A DNA stretch of 64,000 nucleotides from Vitis vinifera (taxonomy: Eukaryota; Streptophyta; Magnoliopsida; Vitales; Vitaceae), in contig NC_081811.1 in NCBI RefSeq assembly GCF_030704535.1, forward strand, positions 4,108,501-4,172,500, in the 5' to 3' direction. This document shows, piece by piece, positions 37,036 to 50,008 of the stretch (positions are counted from its first letter, which is position 1; every line of letters begins with the position of its first letter). Made by a program: the position numbers and the translations under genes. A model generated the notes under the pieces. It was not told the origin of the DNA. It made no database searches and saw only the letters and a list, made by a program, of their open reading frames with translations.

Positions 37036-40000
37036 TTAGTCCTTTAAACTTAACATACATGAGTCTTGAAATAATTGAGGATGTTTTTCTCTCATCTCTT
37101 CTTCTAACTCCCAAGTGGCCTCTCGGATACTATGATTACTCCACTGGACCTTTACCAACTTGACAACAGCATGTCGTAGTACCTAATTATCCATCATATC
37201 CACAATTTGAACGGGTACCTCTTCATAGGTCAAGTCCTCAGAAATTTAAATAGGCTCCAACTCCACAACATGAGAAGGATCATAAATATATTTTCTCAAA
37301 GTTGAAACATGAAATACATTATGAATCTTAGATAGATTTGGGGGCAAGGCCACTTTATAAGCCAAAGTGTCTGCTCTTTCTAATACCTCAAATGGTCCCA
37401 CAAAACGAGGACTGAGTTTCCTTTTTTCTTCCAAATCTCATTATAGGCTTCATAGGTGAAACTTTTAAGAAAACATGATCACCTACCTTAAACTCCAAAT
37501 CTCGTCTACAATTATCAGCATAACTCTTCTGTCTACTTTATGCTGCTTTCAATCTTTCTTTAATTAAAGAAACCTTTTCAACAGTCAACTGCACAAGTTC
37601 AGGCCTCAAAAGTTTTTTCTCTCCAACATCATCCCAACAAACAGGATATCAATATCTCCTACCATATAACGCCTCAAAATGTGTCATCCCAATGCTAGCT
37701 TGAAAACTATTATTATAGGCAAACTCCACTATGGGCAAATAATCATCCCAATTACCTTTTAGGTCCAAATCACAAGCTCTCAACAAATCTTCCAAGACCT
37801 TAATTACCCTCTCTGATTGACCATCAGTCTATGGATGAAAAATAATACTAAAACTCAACTTAATACCTAATGTTTTCTGTAAACTATGCCAAAATCTATA
37901 AGAGAAACGAGGATCTTTGTCAAATGCTATAGAAACAGGTACACCATGCATTCTCACAATCTCCTTAATATAAAGAGAAGCCAAACGATCCATTGAAAAA
38001 TTGACTTTCATAGGCAGAAAATGAGCAGACTTTGTTAGTCGATCCACAATTACTCAACTAGCATTATTACCCCATAAGGTTCTTGGTAACCCTATCACAA
38101 AGTCCATGGTAATATGTTCCCATTTCCATTCAAGAATAGAAAGTGGTTGTAATAATCCTGCTGGTCATTAATGTTCAGCTTTCACCTGTTGGCACACCAA
38201 ACATTGAGCCACAAATCTTGCAATATCCCACTTCATACCTGGCCACCAATAATTTTGCTTCAAATCTCTATACATCTTCGTCCCTCCTGGGTGGATCGCA
38301 AACTTAAAACAATGAGCTTCCTCTAATAACTCTCTCCTTAAATCTCCATCTTTCTGGACACAAAGTCTAATCCCAAATCTCAAAATCCCATCATCTGATT
38401 AGACAAAGTCAGGCTTACTACCCCTCTTAACGTCCTCCATAAGTTGCACTAATTGCATATCATTCTTTTATAGGGTCTTAATTCTTCCAACCAAATATGG
38501 CTGCACTCTAAAGTTCGCCACAAGAGCTCTCGAGTCCAAACTCTTATATGGACTTGTAAACTTCTCAAATCTTCCAATAATTGCCTCTGACAACCTCTAA
38601 TAGCTGCTAAGGAACCAATAGATTTCCTGCTCAAGGCGTCAGCCATAGCATTCGCCTTTCCTGGGTGATACTGAATAATGCAGTTATAGTCTTTAAGTAG
38701 TTCAATCCACCTCCTCTGTCTCATGTTCAATTCCTTTTAGGAAAATAAATACTTCAAACTCTTATGATCTGTGAATATCTCACAAGTTTCACAAAAAGAA
38801 AATGTCTCCAGATCTTAAGTGCAAAAACCACTGCAGCTAACTCCAAATTATGAGTAGGATAATCTCGTTCATAAGGCTTCAACTGTCTAGAAACATAAGC
38901 TACAACTTTCCCATGTTGCATAAGAACACAACCCAAACCTTGACAAGAGGCATCACTATACACCACAAACCCTCTTGAGCCTGAAGGGATAATCAAAATA
39001 TGAGTTGTCACCAATCTGTTTTTTAACTCTTGGAAACTACGTTCACAATCATTAGACCACTCAAACTTAACCCATTTCTAGTCAACCTGGTCAGAGGTAG
39101 GGCAATCTTAGAGAACCTCTCAATAAACTGCCTATAATAACCAGCCAGTCCTAAGAAACTTCGAATCTCGATCACAGTATTAGGTCTCGTCCAATTTGAC
39201 ACAACATCTACCTTTCCAAGGTCAACAAAGATGTCATCATTTGTCACCACATGCCCAATGAAAGAGACTTTGTCTAACCACAACTCACAATTCTTTAGTT
39301 TAGCATACAATTGCTTATCTTTGAGAGTTTGCAATACATTACTCAAATGGCGCTCATGTTCCTCCCTACTCTTTGAGTACACCAAAATATCATCAATAAA
39401 AACCACCACAAACTAATCTATATAGGGCTTGAATACCTTATTCATTAAGTCCATAAAAGTAGCAGGTGCATTAATCAAACTAAAAGGCATAACCAAAAAC
39501 TCATAATGCCCATATCTAGTTCAAAAAGTAGTCTTGGGTACATCTTCACTTCTAACCCTTAACTGATGATAACCAGACCTAAGATTAATCTTAGAGAACA
39601 CACATGCACCTTGAAGTTGATCAAACAAATCATCAATCCGAGGAAAGAGATACTTGTTCTTCACCGTCATCTTATTCAACTCTCTATAATCAATGTAGAG
39701 TTTCATAGATCCATCATTCTTCTTTACAAATAAAATAGGAGCTCCCCAAGGTGAAACACTAGGCCTAATGAAGCCCTTATCTAACAACTCCTGAAGTTGA
39801 ATCTTCAACTCCTTAAGCTCCATAGGTGCCATCCTGTAAGGGGCCTTAGAGATAGGAGTTGTCCCTGGTGCCAAATCAATGGTGAAATCCACTTCTCTCT
39901 CTGGTGGCAAGCCAGGTAGATCCTTTGGAAAGGCATCAAGATAGTCCCTTACAATGGGTATGTCTTCCAACTTTAAATCATTTTCCTCATTCACAACATA

Positions 40001-41515
40001 AGCCAAAAAGCCTTGACAACCTTTCCTGAGCAAAGAACTAGCTCACAAGGCTGAGATCATACGTAGTGGTTTGTCCACATGCTTCAGCTCAAAACTAAAA
40101 TCAGGCTGACCAAGAATGCTAAATGTCACTCTTTTCCCAAAACAATCAATAGATGCATGGTATGGAGCTAACCAATCCATCCCCAAAATCATATCAAAAT
40201 CCTGAAGGTCAAGAAGTATTAAGTCAACTGTCATCTCTCTATACCCAATCATCACACAACAATCTCTAAGTATTTTATTAACCACAATAGAATCTCCTAA
40301 ATGAGTAGCAACAAATAAATCAAAGTTCATGCTATCAATCAGGATACCTAACAAACCAACAAAAGATATGGAAACAAAAAAATGTGTTGAACCAAGATCA
40401 ATTAAGGCTCTAACAAATAAGGTGTGTATTCGAAGAGTACCTGTCACCACATCAGAAGTAGCCTGAGCATCTCTATGAGTCATAGCAAATACCTGCCCTT
40501 GAGCCCTAAGCTTTTGTCTATCATCTTTATTCTCCTTATTAGGCTTCCCAAATACAAACTTCTTATTCTCTGGACAATCCCAAACCATATGTCCCTATTT
40601 TCTACAACCATAGCAAGCTCATGTCTCTCTATAGCATGACATACCCCCATGATTCTTACCACAAGTAGGATAAATCCCATATAAATTTTGTGTTACTTTT
40701 CTTTTATTCTGATTTCTACTTGGAATAGACTTTTTCTATGCTTGGTTAACATGAGCACCATCATTTCTATTTCTCTTCCTTTGTTGTTCCCTATACTGGT
40801 GAACCTCTTCATTGTCCTTTTCTGCAATAAGGGCTCTGTCTACCACATCTGAATAAACACTAAGTTTCAGAATTGATATCTTATTCTTCAGATAAGACTT
40901 CAGTCCATCCTGAAACTTTAATATTTTTTCCTTCTCTGTAGCAATCAACTGTGGGGCAAAACATGATAGTTTGGTAAACTTAGCCTCATACTGGGCCACA
41001 ATCAAATTCCTTTGTTCCAAATAGACAAACTCTCCCACCTTTTGTCGTCAAACACTGTTAGGAAAGTACTTCTTATAAAAAGCCTCCCTAAGCTGATTCC
41101 CAACAATAGGCCCCTGATCCTCCAAAAGCCTCCTAGTCATGTGCCACCAATGGTCTGCCTATTTGTCTAACATAAATGCTGCATAAGAGGCTTTTTGCTC
41201 CTCAAAACAATCAATGACATCAAAGAATTTCTCTATTTTCAAAATCCAAGCCTCTGCCTCTATTGGATATGAAGTACCAGAAAAATAAAAGGGACCCAAC
41301 TTCTTAAAGTCGTCAAATGAGCTATCCCTAGTAGATGAGGATTGTCCTTAACCATTACTTCCAATAACTCTGGCCTGATGCTCAACCAAACCATCCAAAG
41401 TCCCTAAATATCTATAAAGCCCTTCAATACTCATAGGAGGCAAAGCCTCATGTGGATGAGGTATATCATCATTAGCCTAACTGTTTTGGGAAGATGTAGG
41501 TCTCCTTGGTGGCAT
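37036..41515 (-). pseudogene. Chromovirus gag-pol polyprotein remnant
   Basis: Reading on the minus strand, gag starts at 41515 (MPPRRPTSSQNS, then a stop). A Retrotrans_gag region and a CCHC knuckle near 40600 (CYGCRK, a stop, GHMVWDC) follow. The protease block near 40390 has DLGSTH where DSGSTH is expected. In reverse transcriptase (40033-39023), [12 protein letters not shown] replaces the catalytic D with N, while FIDDILVYSKS is kept. RNase H (39014-38754) has [15 protein letters not shown]. Integrase spans 38383-37500, with MDRLTKSAHFLPMKVNFSMD. The tail near 37060-37200 reads WSNHSIREATWELEEEM, a chromodomain-like motif. Most in-frame stops fall where Q or R is expected, i.e. C-to-T changes. 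Confidence 0.9.
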
Positions 41516-41692
41516 GGTGTCTTATAAAGCAACATGTATAACTAAATTAGTCACTAAAAAGCCAAATAAGCAAATCAGAATTGTAGGGAATAAAATGAAT
41601 CAGACTAAATGAAATAGAAACTTAAACTAATGTGTCACTCATCTATTCCCAAAGGTAAACTAAACAAGTTCTCATCAAGATCATAACCTAGT

Positions 41693-41704
41693 GCATTGAT
41701 ACCA
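41693..41704 (-). other. Chromovirus primer-binding site
   Basis: On the minus strand, TGGTATCAATGC follows the 5' LTR by a few bases. It matches the plant initiator-methionine tRNA primer site TGGTATCAGAGC at ten of twelve positions. Confidence 0.75.
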
Positions 41705-41707
41705 CTT

Positions 41708-43070
41708 TGTTACAACTCAATACCCACTCTAAGGGCATGACGATCACTTCACACCTCAAACCTGAAGGCTTAAAGTGTAACCTGACCCAAACGATTATCT
41801 TGTAACTAGAAGTTACCAATTACCAAATACCTGTTCAGAGTAGCGGAACAAAATTCTAAAATCTTCAAAATTTAACTTTAAAACTAAGCATTCATCAACC
41901 AAAATCCATTATCCAAATAAATTGCAAACTCAAACAATTCAAGTGCTAACAAAATTTTCATAATCTCCAAAATCTCAACTTCAAACTATCATAAAAAAAA
42001 TTAAAAGTTCAATATCTAAATAGCTTCCAAAAACCAAATAATCCAAATGAACATAAACTTATAAGCTAACAAGGTCCAAAAATAGCATCATAAGCAAAAT
42101 CCTAATGATTACCATTCCCCGACCTAAGAGTACTTGAAAAGTAATCAACAAATAGGAATGAGCTCAAAGCCCAATAAGGAACATTAATGCAGTCCATTGA
42201 TCAAATATTTCAAGTTCACTTGCAAAATAGGAGATATTATAACTAATTCTTTTCATAAATCTTTGAGTCGGTTTTGCCAATACATTCAAAACTTTTAACT
42301 GTACACTTTCATTTCTGATTCAAACATTTTCATATCAAATTTAGTCAAAACATTCAAATCATTTATTTACTCTGCTCATCAAACATCAAATAATGTCCAG
42401 TTATGTGGGACTTTTCAAATAGGTGGCAAGCCTCAAATTGTTCTTTTAAGGTGGATGGAACCAAACACTACTAGTATTAGTAACCTTTAACCAAACCCCT
42501 AGAGGTTGGGGTCCAAATCAATTACATTCCTCACCAAGAAATGTAAAGGTCAACTATTATATCCAATTGACAAGGGCTAAAAGTCAAAAGTCAACTATTA
42601 TATTTCGTTGACAAAGGTCAAACAAACCAGAGTCAAGCACTTATATTTCAATTATTCAAATTTTCAAAACATAATATCTCCACATTTCTCTATTGTAAAC
42701 AAAATATAAGGTTCTAAAACATAATTTTCATGCAAAACATATTTGATCCATGCATAAAACGAATAATAACTTAAAACGTTTCCAAATGATGTATATAAAA
42801 TTTGTTTCTAAAAAAAAACAACTGCATTAATTTCTCTTACCTTAAAAGCACTTAGAAGCCTTGAAGAGTTTAGCCCTAATAATCTAACTCCCTCCAAACA
42901 TAACAAAAAGATACTATCATCACAAAATTATTTTCCAACTTTTTAACCAATAATAGTTTAATTAATTAGTTTCCTTTTATTTATTTTATTATATTTTATT
43001 ATTAATTAATTATTATTATTTATTATTAATATTTTCCTAACTTATCCCTAAAAAAAATTTGGGTGTTATA
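41708..43070 (-). repeat. 5' LTR of the chromovirus
   Basis: The LTR starts TGTTACAACTC and ends GGGTGTTATA in plus orientation; the final CA has become TA. It has insertions relative to the other LTR near 41890-41910 and 42580-42640. Confidence 0.9.
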
Positions 43071-43183
43071 GTAGTAATGATAGACGACAAATAATAGTCT
43101 AGTGGTAGTAAGGTAGTAATAATAATTATCATTATTATATCGTTTCAAATTTTTTAGTAGGTAAGTAAAAAATAATAATAATG
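43071..43183. repeat. Triplet array, middle fragment
   Basis: This is a continuation of the 'gtagtaatgatag' repeat from 35340-35696, lying between the chromovirus and the next insertion. Confidence 0.75.
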
Positions 43184-45646
43184 TGTAAACCTCTCTTAGG
43201 ACCAATGGTTTTTTTTTTTCTCACCATCCTGGGAGAGCTGAAAGCATTTTTGGAAGAGTGAGGGCCGATTTCCGCAGGAGCCGAGCATGCATGGACGTGG
43301 TGGTTGAGACGTGACTTGCCATGGTGGTAGCAGGGAGCAGGTGGAGGCTGCAAAAGAAAATGGATAGAGCAAGATTTTCGGGGAGCAACTGAAGAGAAAG
43401 AAAATGTGATGGGACTGGAGAAAATGAGGGAACGAAGCTGGGAGAAAAAAGAAACCAAAGAGCTAGCTGGATGGGAGGAAAACTGGGGGGAAAGAAAACT
43501 AGACAATGGGAAGAAAGGAGATGGGAAAGACAGAGTACCGGGGTGAGGATCAGAGGAGTAGCGCCAGTGCCATTTGTTTGGGATTTTGCCAACTGTGAGC
43601 TATTTAAAGAGAGACGCGATTCAAAAGCTTTTCACCAATCGAGCTATGTCCGTACATCAACAGCGTTCGTTTCTTTCGTTGGGTGGATTCTCTTTGCTTC
43701 TGTCTTCTTTCTTTTCATTTGGCAAGAGTTTGATGAATCTGGTGTTGATGGTAGGCCTGTGGCAAAGTCATTGGCCCCAAAGTTAGATGTTTTCTCTAAA
43801 CATATGTCAGCTAATGTTGAGGTCCAAGTGTCAGAGGTAGAAATTAAAAATTTAGTGGTTGCATTTATAACTTTGAAAGGCCTTGAAGGTCTTCTTTTTA
43901 TCATTAGCAGTTCTCTTGGAGCGCATCTCTCGCTTCTTCATTAGGCAATTGGCATTCCTATCTTGTATGACTTTTACAACTATGATGTTGACATAGAAGG
44001 CTGAAGTACCACCTGCCCTTTTTTTATTATTATTATTATTCATGATTTGATATCAAAAATTAACTTCCATATTTGTAATTTTCAAGTTTAATTTTCCAAA
44101 ACTCTATTTTTTAAATTTAATTTTCATAACTTCCATTCCCAAATAATTTTCCAAAGTTTCAATTCCCAAATTTAAGTTTTTTTTTTAAATTCCAATTCTT
44201 AAGTTTAATTTTCAAAACTCTAATTTTCAAATAATTTTTTTAAAAAAATTTCAATTTCTTTCAAAATTAATTTCCAAAATTCCAATTTCCATATTTATTT
44301 ATTTAATCATTATTATTTTTGTTATTATTATTATTTTATTTATTTATCCAATTTTTTTTAAATTCCATTTTTAAATAATTCTTCAAAATTCCAATTTCCA
44401 AATTTAATTTCCAATTTTCGAAATTTCAGTTTTCACATTTGTTTATTATTATTATTATTATTATTTTATCTATTTATTTATTTTTAAAAATTCATCTCTA
44501 AATAATTCTTCAAAATTCCGATTTTCAAATTTAATTTCCAATTTCCAAAATTCCAGTTTTCACATTTGTTTATTATTATTATTATTTTTCGATTTCCGAA
44601 TTTAATTTCCAATTTCTAAAATTCCAATTTTCACATTTATTTATTTATTTATTTATTATTTTATTTTAAAAGAATTTCATCTTTAAATAATTTTCAAAAT
44701 TCTAATTGCTTTCAAAATTTAATTTTCAACATTCTAATTCTTAAATTTAATTTTCAAAATTCCAATTGGCAAATAATTTTCAAATTTCCAATTTCTTTCA
44801 AAATTTAATTTCCAATATTCCAATTTTTAAATTTATTTTTCAAAACCCCAATTTTCAAATAATTTTCAAGACTTCAATTTTCAAATAAATTTCAAAACTC
44901 CAGTTTTCTTTCAAATAGTTTTAATTCCACTCCATTATTCAAATATTTTTTTAATTCACAAATTTTCTTCGATTTTCAAATAATCTTTCGTTTTCCTTGA
45001 TTTTTTTTTTTAATAAGCATAAAGACAATTTTCATAATTCCAAAACAATGTAATTTGTGGGATTAATTCATGCAATATAAATTGGGCTTTGGTGGGAGCC
45101 CTACATATGATCTCTTCTGATTGTCAATTGCTATGTTTAATGAATATTGTTTGATCTTTGTCTTACTCTTTGATATGCATGTGATAATTTTATATTTGAA
45201 CTAACTTTCTTTCCATGATAGCATACTATTACTTGCTGCCAAGATACACTCTCACTCCCACTTTGCTTATTCTCATATATGATTCTTTTATTATTTGACC
45301 ATTTTGGTATCTATTGATTTCCTAGTTAATTGTCATGTTTGTTTCACCTTATTTTATAGAGACCCGTTTTTAGGGATTTAGAGGGGTGCTACAATCTTTT
45401 TACCGTACCTTCCCAATAAGTAATCTGACCCCCGAACCCGACTCGGTTTTTCACATGCCTATTTTTTCCAAATAAGGAATCACACAGGGTTTTCTTTCTT
45501 ATTTTGTTTTCCCTTTAAAAAAAAATTAAAATCAGTGTGGACTTCAAGTCTTTTTTCTAAAAATCATTCTTTTTTTCACAAAATAAATAAAAAAGGCGAG
45601 TTTGCTATCGAGTGGGAAAGCATCGAGCGAAAATACGGGGTCCACA
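43184..45646 (+). mobile_element. Solo-LTR-like unit carrying a host gene fragment
   Basis: The right part (about 44040-45646) matches the LTR at 51171-52290 on the opposite strand, including the end GGGGTCCACA. The left limit TGTAAACC is inferred from a near-match target duplication: 'taatg' (43179-43183) and 'taacg' (45647-45651). The interior has a G/A-rich leader, a TATA-like TATTTAAAG (43601), a host-derived fragment (43660-43996), then about 900 bp of degenerate 'ttcaaaattccaatttcc' sequence. No gag or pol is present. It could be a long solo LTR or a deleted element. Confidence 0.55.
43660..43996 (+). pseudogene. Fragment of an HR-like lesion-inducing (HRLI) family gene
   Basis: The frame reads AFVSFVGWILFASVFFLFIW, QEFDESGVDGRPVAKSLAPK, LDVFSKHMS, then LVVAFITLKGLEGLLFI and SSSLGAHLSLLH. 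It reaches a TAG and continues in frame with AIGIPILYDFYNYDVD. This order and spacing match the N-terminal two thirds of plant HRLI membrane proteins (GVDGGPAAKALAPKFDVF and YDFYNYDVD as remembered). The family start methionine is replaced by T, and the C-terminal transmembrane part is missing. No intron interrupts the fragment. It lies in sense orientation inside an LTR-like unit, so it was probably captured by a retroelement. A (TTA)n run follows. Confidence 0.75.
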
Positions 45647-45710
45647 TAACGATATATCATTTCAAATTTTTTTAAGAATAATAATAGTAGTAGTAGGAGT
45701 AGTATATGCT
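45647..45710. repeat. Triplet array, right fragment
   Basis: After the second insertion the 'aataataatagtagtagtag' repeat resumes briefly and ends. Confidence 0.7.
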
Positions 45711-47742
45711 CAATAAAGAGTTAAAATTGTATAATTGAGTGATGATGTATAATATCACCTAGATAATTTTCATTTATTAAAAAATACAAATATAATTTGA
45801 TAGAGAGCATTTTTGTAAAAAAAAAAAAATGCTTTTATTTCATGTTTCTAAAAAAAATGACTATAAGTATGATTCTATAAATTAAACAAGTTTACAATTT
45901 GTACAATTTTTTTATTGGTCATATGTCATTTTAAAAATATTTTATTAATATAATTTGGTAAATTGAAAAATAAGATTAAAAAAAATTAATTAAATATAAT
46001 TTATCTTAATATCAACCGAAATTTAATATGTTCTTACTTATTTATTTAATACAACATAAAAAAAATGTTTGCATTTATTTATTTATTTATATTTTATATA
46101 CATTCTTCCTCGATTTCTGTTATAGTCATATTTTTCATGTTAAATTCATATTATTTTTGCTCATATACAATTTTTATAATTTTATATTTTTGTCATATAT
46201 TTTTCATATCCCAATAGTACTTAAGTCACATCTTTTGTACCTTAATCACATTGTTCGGTATCAAAGTTACTTTCTTTGTATATTGGTCACAACGTTTATA
46301 TATTAATCACATTCTCTATACCTTGATACCTTAATCACGTTTTTTATACTTTACTCGGATCTTTTTGTACTTAAATTGTTTGAACCCTCATTACATTTTT
46401 TGTACATCGGTTATATTCTAAATACTTTTGTTATGTTTTTGTACCTTAACTATGTTTTTTCATACTTTAGTCACAATTTTTGTATCTTATAATCATAATC
46501 GTATTTGTATACACTGTCACATTGTCCCTACGATTTTATATTTTAATTTCATTTTGCATTTAAGGCATAATTCTCATATTTTAGTACTTTAATCACAATT
46601 TTCATATGTAAAACACTTTCTTTTTTTATTCTTACTCACGTATGTATACCTACTCATATTTTTAGTATGTTTGCCCATTTATTTTATAAAATAATAAAAA
46701 TAAAACAATTTATTTTAGATTACATTTTAATCTTCCTAAGATAATTTCGTGGAGTTTATTATTTTATAATTTTAATTTCATTTTATTATATATTTTGGGT
46801 AGTTTTATTTAGTTATCACTCTTAAGTTTATTCTTTGATTTTTTTTTTTTTAATTATTGGGATATGTTTTTTTTTTTTTCCAATTTTGTTTAGATTTCAT
46901 GGAGAATCAAAATTTTAGGATAAAATTGGATGAAAATAAGGAAAGGTAATAATGCTTTGTATGAGTAATTTTGGTTTAGAGAAAAATAATAATAAGTTTA
47001 AAAAAATCATAAAATGGAAATAAAGAATAATACAATTATTATTTTTTTTGTAATTTCATTATCTCTCCACCCATCAATATTGAAAATTATCCATTACAAA
47101 TTTTTTTGATAAAATGTTTTTTTCTTTTTCTTTTTTTGTCAATATTTTTCACTAAGAAAACAAATTTGAAATCAAACTAGACTTGATACATATGATTTAT
47201 CAAATTTCAAATTTTAAAAATTACTTAAGAATAAAAAAATCGATGCAATTAGTATTAAAAAATCACATAACCCAAAACCGATCTAATTAACTTTAAAAAT
47301 TCATCAAAATTCTTTATGAATGGCTTTGTTGTTTCTTTATACACGATCATAATATTTTACACATTTTTTTCACTATAGAGATAAATTTCAAATTAAGCCC
47401 GACTTAATGCATTTGAATCATTAACAAATTTCAAAGATGTTTTGAAACTCAAATAATGATCCAATTAATATCATAAATTCATAAATAAAAATTAATCTTT
47501 CTTTTTTTGTAATTTTATATATATATATATTGCTGTACAAATAGATTCATAGAACATTTGTTAATGATTTTATGAAATGTTTTTAACCTTTATAATAATT
47601 GAAAATTCTTATTTTTCAAGTATTATAAAAACTAAGAGCACTTTCTAAAATTATTGTCTAACACGCTCTTAGAATTTGTTTATATATGATTTTAGAAAGT
47701 ATTTATAACCTTTTCAATATTTAAAAGATAAAAATTTTTAAG
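45711..47742. other. AT-rich intergenic DNA with a degenerate short repeat
   Basis: No gene is seen. Between about 46190 and 46640 a ~27-bp theme, 'taccttaatcacattttt', recurs with much variation. The open frame at 46028-46306 is low-complexity hydrophobic sequence from this AT-rich tract and is not called. Confidence 0.5.
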
Positions 47743-48086
47743 TGTTAAAATAACTAAAAATGCTTTAAAAAATTACTACTAAATGGATTGTTAATACATT
47801 AAATTCATTAACAAGTATATTAATTTTTAAAAATAACATAGAACTCAAAAAATAATAAAATAATTACTATTGCTTCATGGATTAAAAGACTGATTCTATT
47901 GTTTTTCATTAATATGTTAAAATAACTAAAAATGCTTTAAAAAATTACTACTAAATGGATTGTTAATACATTAAATTCATTAACAAGTATATTAATTTTT
48001 AAAAATAACATAGAACTCAAAAAATAATAAAATAATTACTATTGCTTCATGGATTAAAAGACTGATTCTATTGTTTTTCATTAATA
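47743..48086 (+). repeat. Perfect 172-bp tandem duplication
   Basis: The unit beginning 'tgttaaaataactaaaaatg' at 47743 is repeated from 47915, and the two copies appear identical throughout. The junction falls in a short 'taatat'/'taata' context. The identity implies a recent duplication or an assembly artefact. Confidence 0.9.
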
Positions 48087-48966
48087 CAAATAAATTTCAA
48101 ATAAAATAAAATGAGACTCGATATATCAAATTTATTTATAAGTTTAATAAATTTTAAAACTAATTTTAAAATTAAAATAGATTTCATCACTATAAGAAAA
48201 CAATAAACAAAAATGGAAATGTCATGGATTGTGATCTTATGTTTCTCTTTTGTACATAATTATACTTCCCAAATTTTGTTATTAGGTAAATAAATTACAA
48301 ATCAAGTGAGATTATCGATACTTTTAAATTTAGTAATGAATCGAATAATTTTTTTTTTTAAACTTTCGAACTCAAAAAATTGACATTATTAATAATCGAA
48401 GTCTCATAACTGAGCAATTAATGTGTTTATATAAATCATAAAATAAGTCACAACTTTATTATTTTCCTTTGCACACAATTATATTTTCTAAATTTTCTCA
48501 TTTGATAAATAAATTTTAAATCAAGCAAAACTCCACACTTTTAACTTTTATCATGAATGGAATAGTTTTTAAAAAATATTCAGGAATTCAAAATTTTGGG
48601 TAGATATAAAAATTCGAAAATAAATATTAAATATAATGTTTAGCAAATTTTCAAATATTTATTTTTGATAAGAAAATAATGAAAGTTTTTAGCCAATTTC
48701 CAAAATCAATATAGAAGGCTTTGATTGTATATCTTTTTAATAGAATAATTAATAACTAATAATTTTAAAATTAATTGATTAAAAAGGGAGGAAAAGATTA
48801 TAAAATTAATCTATTTCTTTAATAAATTTGAAGAGTAAAATGACATAAACACCCTTCAATATTTCAATTATTTATATATGTGTAGGGTTTGTTTACAAAA
48901 ATTGGGGTGATTCCTTTTAATCAAATATCCCATAATTTTACCGTAGATTAACACCTCCGAAAAGGT
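48087..48966. other. AT-rich intergenic DNA
   Basis: No gene, RNA or bounded repeat was recognised. Confidence 0.5.
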
Positions 48967-48974
48967 CAAGCTGT

Positions 48975-49340
48975 AGGACTTTTCTTAATAGTACGGTAAT
49001 TTAAAAAAGTTATGCTTAAATTATTGTAGTAGAAGAAGTTATTACAAATATATGGTAGTTTTTGCCACATAAGAGAGAAGAGATAGGAGAGAGGAGAGAG
49101 GGTGAACGGATAAATTTTTTTAAAACCAAAATCATCTTTTCAAACAAAGGGAACTCGTCTCTTGAAGAGACGAGTTCCATGAAAAAACAAATATATATAT
49201 TTTTTAAAAAAAATCATCTTTCAAACAAAGGGAACTCGTCTCTTCAAGAGACGAGTTCCATGAAAAAAAAAATATATATATATATTTTTAAAAATTCCCC
49301 ATTTACTCAAGAGAACTCGTCTCTTCAAGAGACGAGTTCC
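48975..49340 (+). repeat. Left terminal inverted repeat of the foldback element
   Basis: This arm pairs with about 60900-61157 on the opposite strand. The arms share the terminal 17 bases, an A/G-rich 'gagaggagagagggtgaac' stretch, 'aaccaaaatcatctttcaaa', and a palindrome unit followed by the inverse of 'gagtaaatggggaatttt'. Confidence 0.85.
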
Positions 49341-49965
49341 ATGAAAAAAAAAATATTTTTTATTAAAAAAAAAAAAAACAGTTGCTGAATGGAACTCGTC
49401 TCTTGAAGAGACGAGTTCCCATGGGAAAAAAAATATTTTTTATTTAAAAAAAAAATTCCCAAATTTAAAAATTAAAAAAAAAAAAGAAAAAAAACAAAAG
49501 CAATTCCTCCATGGTTTGTTTGAGATAACAAAGTACATAGGTCCTCCTTGAAAAATTTCATGTCCTAAAAATCTAATTTTTGTTTGAAATAATTTTATTT
49601 TTAAGCAGAAAAAGCCGCTTCAATGACATTGAAAATATATTTTTTTAATTTGAGATTTTTTTTTTTTTCACGGGAACTCGTCTCTACGAATTGTCTTGAA
49701 GATTTTTAAAAAAAAAACTAATTTTAGGAACTCGTCTCTTCAAGAGACGAGTTCCCTTGAGGAAATTTTTTTTTTTCTTTTATTTGGGAATTTTTTTTAA
49801 AAAAAATATTTTTTTTCCATGGGAACTCGTCTCTTGAAGAGACGAGTTCCCTTGAGGAATTGATTTTTTTTTTTTTTTTTTTTAATTTGGGATTTTTTTA
49901 AATAAAAAATATATTTAAAAAAAAAAATTTTCCATAAAGAGACGAGTTCCCTTAGGAATTGTTTT

Positions 49966-50008
<43 letters not shown>

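Larger units (their letters stand above)
35697..43070 (-). mobile_element. Ty3/gypsy chromovirus LTR retrotransposon, decayed
   Basis: LTRs are at 35697-37013 and 41708-43070, flanked by perfect 5-bp duplications 'gtagt' (35692-35696 and 43071-43075). Coding is on the minus strand in the order gag, protease, reverse transcriptase, RNase H, integrase, then a C-terminal chromodomain-like segment, which defines a chromovirus (Tekay/Del-like by my reading). The primer-binding site is initiator-Met type. The LTRs differ in length (1317 vs 1363 bp) and at many positions, so insertion is old. The element cannot encode a functional polyprotein. Confidence 0.93.

Noticed and set aside
43135..43592. 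Two overlapping 123-codon minus-strand frames
   Set aside because: They are antisense to the G/A-rich leader of the solo-LTR-like unit. Their serine/proline/leucine-rich translations are what such composition gives by chance.
49062..49388. 108-codon open frame in the palindrome array
   Set aside because: It is a read-through of the repeat units (the SNKGNSSLEETSSMKK phrase repeats three times) and ends in a homopolymer. It has no independent coding signal.
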